NCBI GenBank assembly: GCA_048493715.1
Contig: JBGDCZ010000017.1
Span: forward strand, 1 to 51,019
Direction of reading: 5' to 3'
DNA from: Arsenophonus sp048493715
Lineage (GTDB): Bacteria; Pseudomonadota; Gammaproteobacteria; Enterobacterales; Enterobacteriaceae
Length of the DNA stretch: 51,019 bases
Shown: positions 50,567-51,019 of the stretch, in pieces
How the letters are laid out: each line of letters starts with the position of its first letter
How positions within the stretch are numbered: position 1 is the stretch's first letter
Notes under the pieces: generated by a model
What the model was told of the DNA's origin: nothing
Database searches by the model: none
What the model saw: the letters and a program-made list of their open reading frames with translations, nothing else
Program-made: the position numbers and the translations under genes

Positions 50567-50640
50567 TACTTAAAAATCAAGCAGTCGTAGCACTTGCTAT
50601 TGATTTTAACGAAAAAAAAGGTAGTATAGCGGGCCTATAT

Positions 50641-50717
50641 CGGCATGTAGCGCAGCCTGGTAGCGCACCGTCATGGGGTGTCGGGGGTCGGAGGTTCAAA
50701 TCCTCTCATGCCGACCA
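50641..50717 (+). tRNA. proL: tRNA-Pro(GGG)
   Basis: 77 nt: acceptor CGGCATG ... CATGCCG, D-arm GCGCAGCCTGGTAGCGC, anticodon arm CCGTCATGGGGTGTCGG with anticodon GGG, T-arm with GGTTCAAATCC and encoded 3' ACCA. Nearly identical to E. coli proL, which also follows yejM. Confidence 0.97.
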
Positions 50718-50730
50718 ATATTTAATAATA

Positions 50731-50757
50731 AAACTAATCAGTTACGATTGGTTTTTA
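50731..50757 (+). terminator. Stem-loop terminator after tRNA-Pro
   Basis: AAACTAATC - AGTTAC - GATTGGTTTTTAT; a seven-pair stem with a G-T pair followed by five T residues, 14 bp beyond the tRNA. Confidence 0.6.
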
Positions 50758-51019
50758 TATCTAAAATTTGTCGGGGGAAAAACTTACGCTAAAAATAATT
50801 AAAAAACACAACTTTTCCAATGGATTTTGTGTAATCAAATGACTTTCTTATAACGTATTTGCTAATAGTCATATTTATGAAGATTTATCTCAAAATATAT
50901 TAGATATTTTTATTCATTTTGAGCTGTAACCCATGAGAAAACACTTAGAAAATTTGAGGAGCTCCTTGTTGCCGAGATGGAAGCAGCAACAAGCGAACGA
51001 GTGTGAATAACAACTAGTG
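50758..51019. other. Right edge without a recognisable gene
   Basis: About 260 bp past proL. A locally GC-richer patch (about 50950-51010, including GGAGCTCC) stands out from the AT-rich background and could be the edge of an inserted or lost gene, but no protein family or RNA is recognised. Confidence 0.4.

Noticed and set aside
50940..51019. Short ORF starting MRKHLENLRSS at the right edge
   Set aside because: About 28 codons, no family resemblance and no clear context, so not called as a gene.

Overview
The window is a stretch of AT-rich gammaproteobacterial chromosome, almost certainly from an insect-associated, genome-reducing member of the Enterobacterales (Morganellaceae). An Arsenophonus-type symbiont is my best guess, made from protein resemblance, gene order and the mix of intact core genes with many recently broken ones. 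No database search was possible. Two blocks keep an Escherichia-like order: thiK-lpoB-hinT-tatD-holB-tmk-mltG-pabC-fabF-acpP-fabG-fabD-fabH-plsX-rpmF-yceD / maf / rluC / rne, and lysP-yeiE-yeiH-nfo ... yeiP ... mepS ... yejG-bcr-rsuA-radD-rplY-ndpA-yejL-yejM-tRNA-Pro(GGG).

Layout. (1) 1-10.48 kb, minus strand: two tandem, heavily decayed genes for large multidomain insecticidal-type toxins. Each has a MARTX/TcdB-like C80 cysteine protease domain (CPD), a TcdA/TcdB/Mcf-like pore-forming domain and RTX calcium-binding repeats. The 3' gene copy (B) runs off the left edge. The upstream copy (A) is cut at its 5' end and abuts a remnant of nagZ. (2) 10.48-25.2 kb: nagZ remnant, then an intact, tightly packed minus-strand cluster for thiamine salvage, PBP1b activation, nucleotide metabolism, DNA polymerase III delta', folate and fatty acid/phospholipid synthesis. 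maf is broken by one frameshift on the opposite strand; rluC is intact. (3) 25.2-29.1 kb: rne, full length, with a candidate autoregulatory 5' leader and a terminator. (4) 29.1-37.8 kb: tmaR, sbcB, lysP and yeiE are intact; an SDR-like gene, an iron-binding protein/permease fusion relic, yeiH and nfo are broken. (5) 37.8-46.8 kb: a decayed, low-density segment. mtr and rsuA are intact; yeiP, mepS, yejG, bcr and radD are broken, with about 1 kb of extremely AT-rich DNA lacking visible genes. (6) 46.8-51.0 kb: rplY, ndpA, yejL, yejM and a tRNA-Pro(GGG), all intact.

How the genes work together. The retained genes form one growth core: fatty acid initiation and elongation (plsX, fabH/D/G/F, acpP), envelope control (mltG, lpoB, yejM), translation (rplY, rluC, rsuA) and RNA turnover (rne). 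The lost genes are mostly peripheral or redundant: nagZ (wall recycling), mepS (wall hydrolysis), nfo and radD (DNA repair), maf (nucleotide hygiene), efpL/yeiP (translation elongation), bcr (efflux), an iron-uptake binding protein, and the toxins. Lesions range from one nonsense codon to complete fragmentation, so decay appears to be ongoing. I did not find a clearly new functional system. The most distinctive locus is the tandem CPD/pore-former/RTX toxin graveyard inserted at or recombined into nagZ.
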